Below, piece by piece: positions 22,745-24,610 of a stretch of 24,610 nt of DNA. Within the stretch, counting starts at the first letter, position 1. Each line of letters begins with the position of its first letter. The DNA comes from JBILVQ01 sp044370375 (GTDB taxonomy: Bacteria > Bacteroidota > Bacteroidia > UBA4408): assembly GCA_044370375.1 (NCBI GenBank), contig JBILVQ010000016.1, forward strand, positions 1 through 24,610. Direction: 5' to 3'. The notes under the pieces were generated by a model that was not told the DNA's origin, did not search any database, and saw only the letters and a program-made list of their open reading frames with translations. Both the position numbers and the translations under genes were made by a program.

Positions 22745-23896
22745 TTATTTTTGACAAAATTCTTTGACAGCATTAACGATAAATTCCTGTGTTGATTCAT
22801 CCAGTTCGGTGTGCATGGGCAGAGAAATCACCGAGGCACATAACTTTTCGGTAACCGGGAAGTCTCCTTCCTTGTACCTGCTATCCTTGTAGGCTTTCTG
22901 AAGGTGCAAAGGAATGGGGTAATAAATCATGGCAGGAATTCCTTTTTGGGCTAAAAACTCACGCAGCGCGGTTCTGTCATGGCCATTCAGCTGCAAGGTA
23001 TATTGGTGAAAAACATGGGTGCTTCCTTTAGCCCTGGCAGGCGTTTTTATTCCTTGAACCCCATTTAGCGCTTTATCATAGTAATTGGCTGCGCGATTTC
23101 TTGCAGCAGCATACTCGTCAAGATGGCGTAATTTAATGCGCAGAATTGCGGCCTGAATATTATCGAGCCTTGAATTAACACCAATTGAATCATGCACATA
23201 TTGAATAGACTGGCCGTGATTGGCAATCATTCGGATTTTAGCCGCCAGTTCGTCATTATTCGTGTAAAGCGCACCACCATCTCCGTAGCAACCTAAATTT
23301 TTTGAAGGGAAAAAAGAGGTACATCCAATATCTCCCATGGTGCCGGCTTTGTGAGTACTTCCATCGTGCATGGTATAATTGGCGCCAATGGCCTGTGCGG
23401 TATCTTCAATAACAAACAACTGGTGTTTACGGGCAATTTCAAGTACCTTTTCCATATTGACACATTGACCAAACAAATGAACCGGAACAATTGCCTTTGT
23501 TTTGGGTCCTATGGCCTTTTCAAGGGCAATGGGGTCAATTTCAAAAGTATCGGGCAAAACATCTACTAAAACAGGGGTCAGACCAAGCAAGGCGATTACT
23601 TCGGCTGTGGCCACGTAGGTAAAATCAGCGGTAATAACCTCATCGCCGGGCTTTAAACCCAAGGCCATCATCGCAATTTGAAGAGCATCCGTTCCGTTAG
23701 CACAGGGAATCACATGCTTGCAGCCTAAATAGTCGGCAAGCTCTGTAGAAAAGGCTTTTACCTCTGGCCCGCCAATGAAAGCGGAAGAATCAATAACTGA
23801 ATGAATGGCTGCATCTACCTCATTTTTAATTTTAAGGTATTGGGATTTTAAATCCACCATTTGGATTTGCTTTGTGGCTTGTCCGTTAGCTGACAT
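22745..23896 (-). CDS. DegT/DnrJ/EryC1/StrS-family PLP aminotransferase
   Basis: The 383-residue enzyme transfers an amino group, usually from glutamate, to a keto nucleotide-sugar. The PLP lysine is Lys199 in FFPSKNLGCYGDGGAL, with GTDALQIA for phosphate binding, EDTAQAIGA holding the ring-contact aspartate, and NSRLDNIQAAIL as the family segment. It resembles WbpE-type enzymes that act on UDP-3-keto sugars, but the substrate cannot be fixed from sequence. The frame is open 18 codons upstream; the ATG at 23894-23896 is preferred. It is the first gene of the operon with ugd and the decarboxylase, which implies surface polysaccharide or glycan supply. Confidence 0.9.
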   Translation of the reverse strand: MSANGQATKQIQMVDLKSQYLKIKNEVDAAIHSVIDSSAFIGGPEVKAFSTELADYLGCKHVIPCANGTDALQIAMMALGLKPGDEVITADFTYVATAEVIALLGLTPVLVDVLPDTFEIDPIALEKAIGPKTKAIVPVHLFGQCVNMEKVLEIARKHQLFVIEDTAQAIGANYTMHDGSTHKAGTMGDIGCTSFFPSKNLGCYGDGGALYTNNDELAAKIRMIANHGQSIQYVHDSIGVNSRLDNIQAAILRIKLRHLDEYAAARNRAANYYDKALNGVQGIKTPARAKGSTHVFHQYTLQLNGHDRTALREFLAQKGIPAMIYYPIPLHLQKAYKDSRYKEGDFPVTEKLCASVISLPMHTELDESTQEFIVNAVKEFCQK

Positions 23897-24001
23897 AGGC
23901 TTTAATTGGGAGCGCAAATATAGAGATAATTCTCTCAACCAAAGGCTCAATTTGCTCAGATTCCTTACAAAGACCGAATCAATAATCTGTTGATTGATTC
24001 G

Positions 24002-24034
24002 TTTTGTTGGGGGCCTTGAAAATCTTTACCTTCG
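24002..24034 (+). promoter_or_regulatory. putative promoter of the right-edge beta-barrel gene
   Basis: TTTTG at 24002-24006, a 20-bp spacer and TACCTTCG at 24027-24034, one base off TAnnTTTG, lie 15 bp before the ATG. Confidence 0.4.
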
Positions 24035-24049
24035 CGGCTTCAAAGAATT

Positions 24050-24610
24050 ATGCGAAAAAGTTTATTTTTCCTATTGTTTTTATCTCCGATATGGATGTTT
24101 GCCCAGGTAAGTCCGGCAGATTCGATTATCAACACCCCCATGGTTAATCTATCCTATTCACTCCAGTTTCCGGGAGGGGATATGGCCAAGCGCTATGGAT
24201 TCAATCACAATATGGGTGTGCATTACTGGCATAAAACAAGAAAAAACTTCTTTTTTGGTGCAGAATGGAACATGCTTTTTGGCGATAAAATTAAAGAATC
24301 GGGTATATTAGACAGTATTAGAACTGATAATGGCAATATTTTGGACAAAAACGGTGAATATTCCATAATTCGATTGTTCGAACGCGGCCAGCAAATCAAT
24401 CTTCGCTTTGGAAAACTATTCAGTTTTGGCTGGCCCAATCATAATTCAGGGATTTTGGTCAATGGAGGAATTGGCTATTTGCAGCACAAAATAAAGATTG
24501 ATGATATTGGAAAGAAAAACCCCAATATTAATCCCGATTACAAAAAGGGTTACGACCGATTAACAGCAGGGATTGCTTTTACCCAGTCGGTTGGTTTTTT
24601 GTTTTTAAGT
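24050..24610 (+). CDS. outer-membrane beta-barrel protein, N-terminal part (cut by the window edge)
   Basis: An open frame of 187 codons starts with a signal peptide MRKSLFFLLFLSPIWMFAQ and runs off the right edge. The mature part shows alternating aromatic and polar strands typical of small outer-membrane barrels: MVNLSYSLQFPGGDMAKRY, NMGVHYWHKTRKNFFFGAEW, QQINLRFGKLFSFGW, SGILVNGGIGYLQHKIKI, and the start of another at TAGIAFTQSVGFLFLS. I do not recognise a specific family. It is divergent from the nucleotide-sugar operon with about 150 bp between them. The rest of the protein and any C-terminal signature lie outside the window. Confidence 0.8.
   Translation, partial: MRKSLFFLLFLSPIWMFAQVSPADSIINTPMVNLSYSLQFPGGDMAKRYGFNHNMGVHYWHKTRKNFFFGAEWNMLFGDKIKESGILDSIRTDNGNILDKNGEYSIIRLFERGQQINLRFGKLFSFGWPNHNSGILVNGGIGYLQHKIKIDDIGKKNPNINPDYKKGYDRLTAGIAFTQSVGFLFLS

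Overview
The window looks like chromosomal DNA of a Bacteroidota bacterium. It is AT-rich, most genes lack a clear Shine-Dalgarno, and several RNA and protein genes are preceded by the Bacteroidota -7 element TAnnTTTG, twice with TTTG 19-21 bp upstream. Large secreted glycine/asparagine/threonine-rich beta-strand proteins are also typical of the group. I cannot place it below phylum level.

Layout. (1) 1-4479, minus: the N-terminal ~1.5k codons of a giant secreted repeat protein that runs off the left edge. It is open throughout except for a TAG inside the signal peptide and a one-base slip in a homopolymer, so it is annotated as a pseudogene or phase-off gene. (2) 4716-8059, plus: a secreted prolyl oligopeptidase and an L-2-hydroxyglutarate oxidase, ending at a two-way terminator. 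(3) 8118-10305, minus: a small unknown protein, then (in transcription order) a 365-aa DxDD protein, a thioredoxin-like [2Fe-2S] ferredoxin and a MazG-like pyrophosphohydrolase packed as one operon. (4) 10342-10559: tRNA-Gly(GCC) and tRNA-Leu(UAA). (5) 10775-11811, plus: a short PhnA-domain protein and a Bax inhibitor-1 family membrane protein. (6) 11832-12498: tRNA-Met(CAU) carrying a ~486-bp insertion that encodes a GIY-YIG nuclease and is bounded by a perfect 36-bp duplication of the tRNA 3' end. This is the most unusual locus in the window. (7) 12507-16109: HAD phosphatase, methylmalonyl-CoA epimerase, a secreted protein, a NUDIX hydrolase and a SAM-dependent methyltransferase. (8) 16399-18431, plus: gltX and folB overlapping by 4 bp, then tRNA-Cys(GCA). 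(9) 18682-20286, plus: a secreted protein of unknown function. (10) 20418-23896, minus: a nucleotide-sugar operon (DegT-type aminotransferase, UDP-glucose dehydrogenase, UDP-glucuronate decarboxylase). (11) 24050 to the right edge, plus: the start of a probable outer-membrane beta-barrel protein.

Most of the window is housekeeping: translation (gltX, four tRNAs, rRNA-type methyltransferase), folate, organic-acid catabolism (LhgO, methylmalonyl-CoA epimerase), nucleotide clean-up (NUDIX, MazG) and envelope sugar supply. UDP-glucose dehydrogenase followed by the decarboxylase gives UDP-glucose to UDP-glucuronate to UDP-xylose; the co-transcribed aminotransferase suggests an amino-sugar branch. 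The parts that ordinary annotation does not explain are the tRNA-Met/GIY-YIG cassette, the doubly broken giant adhesin and the DxDD-ferredoxin-MazG operon.
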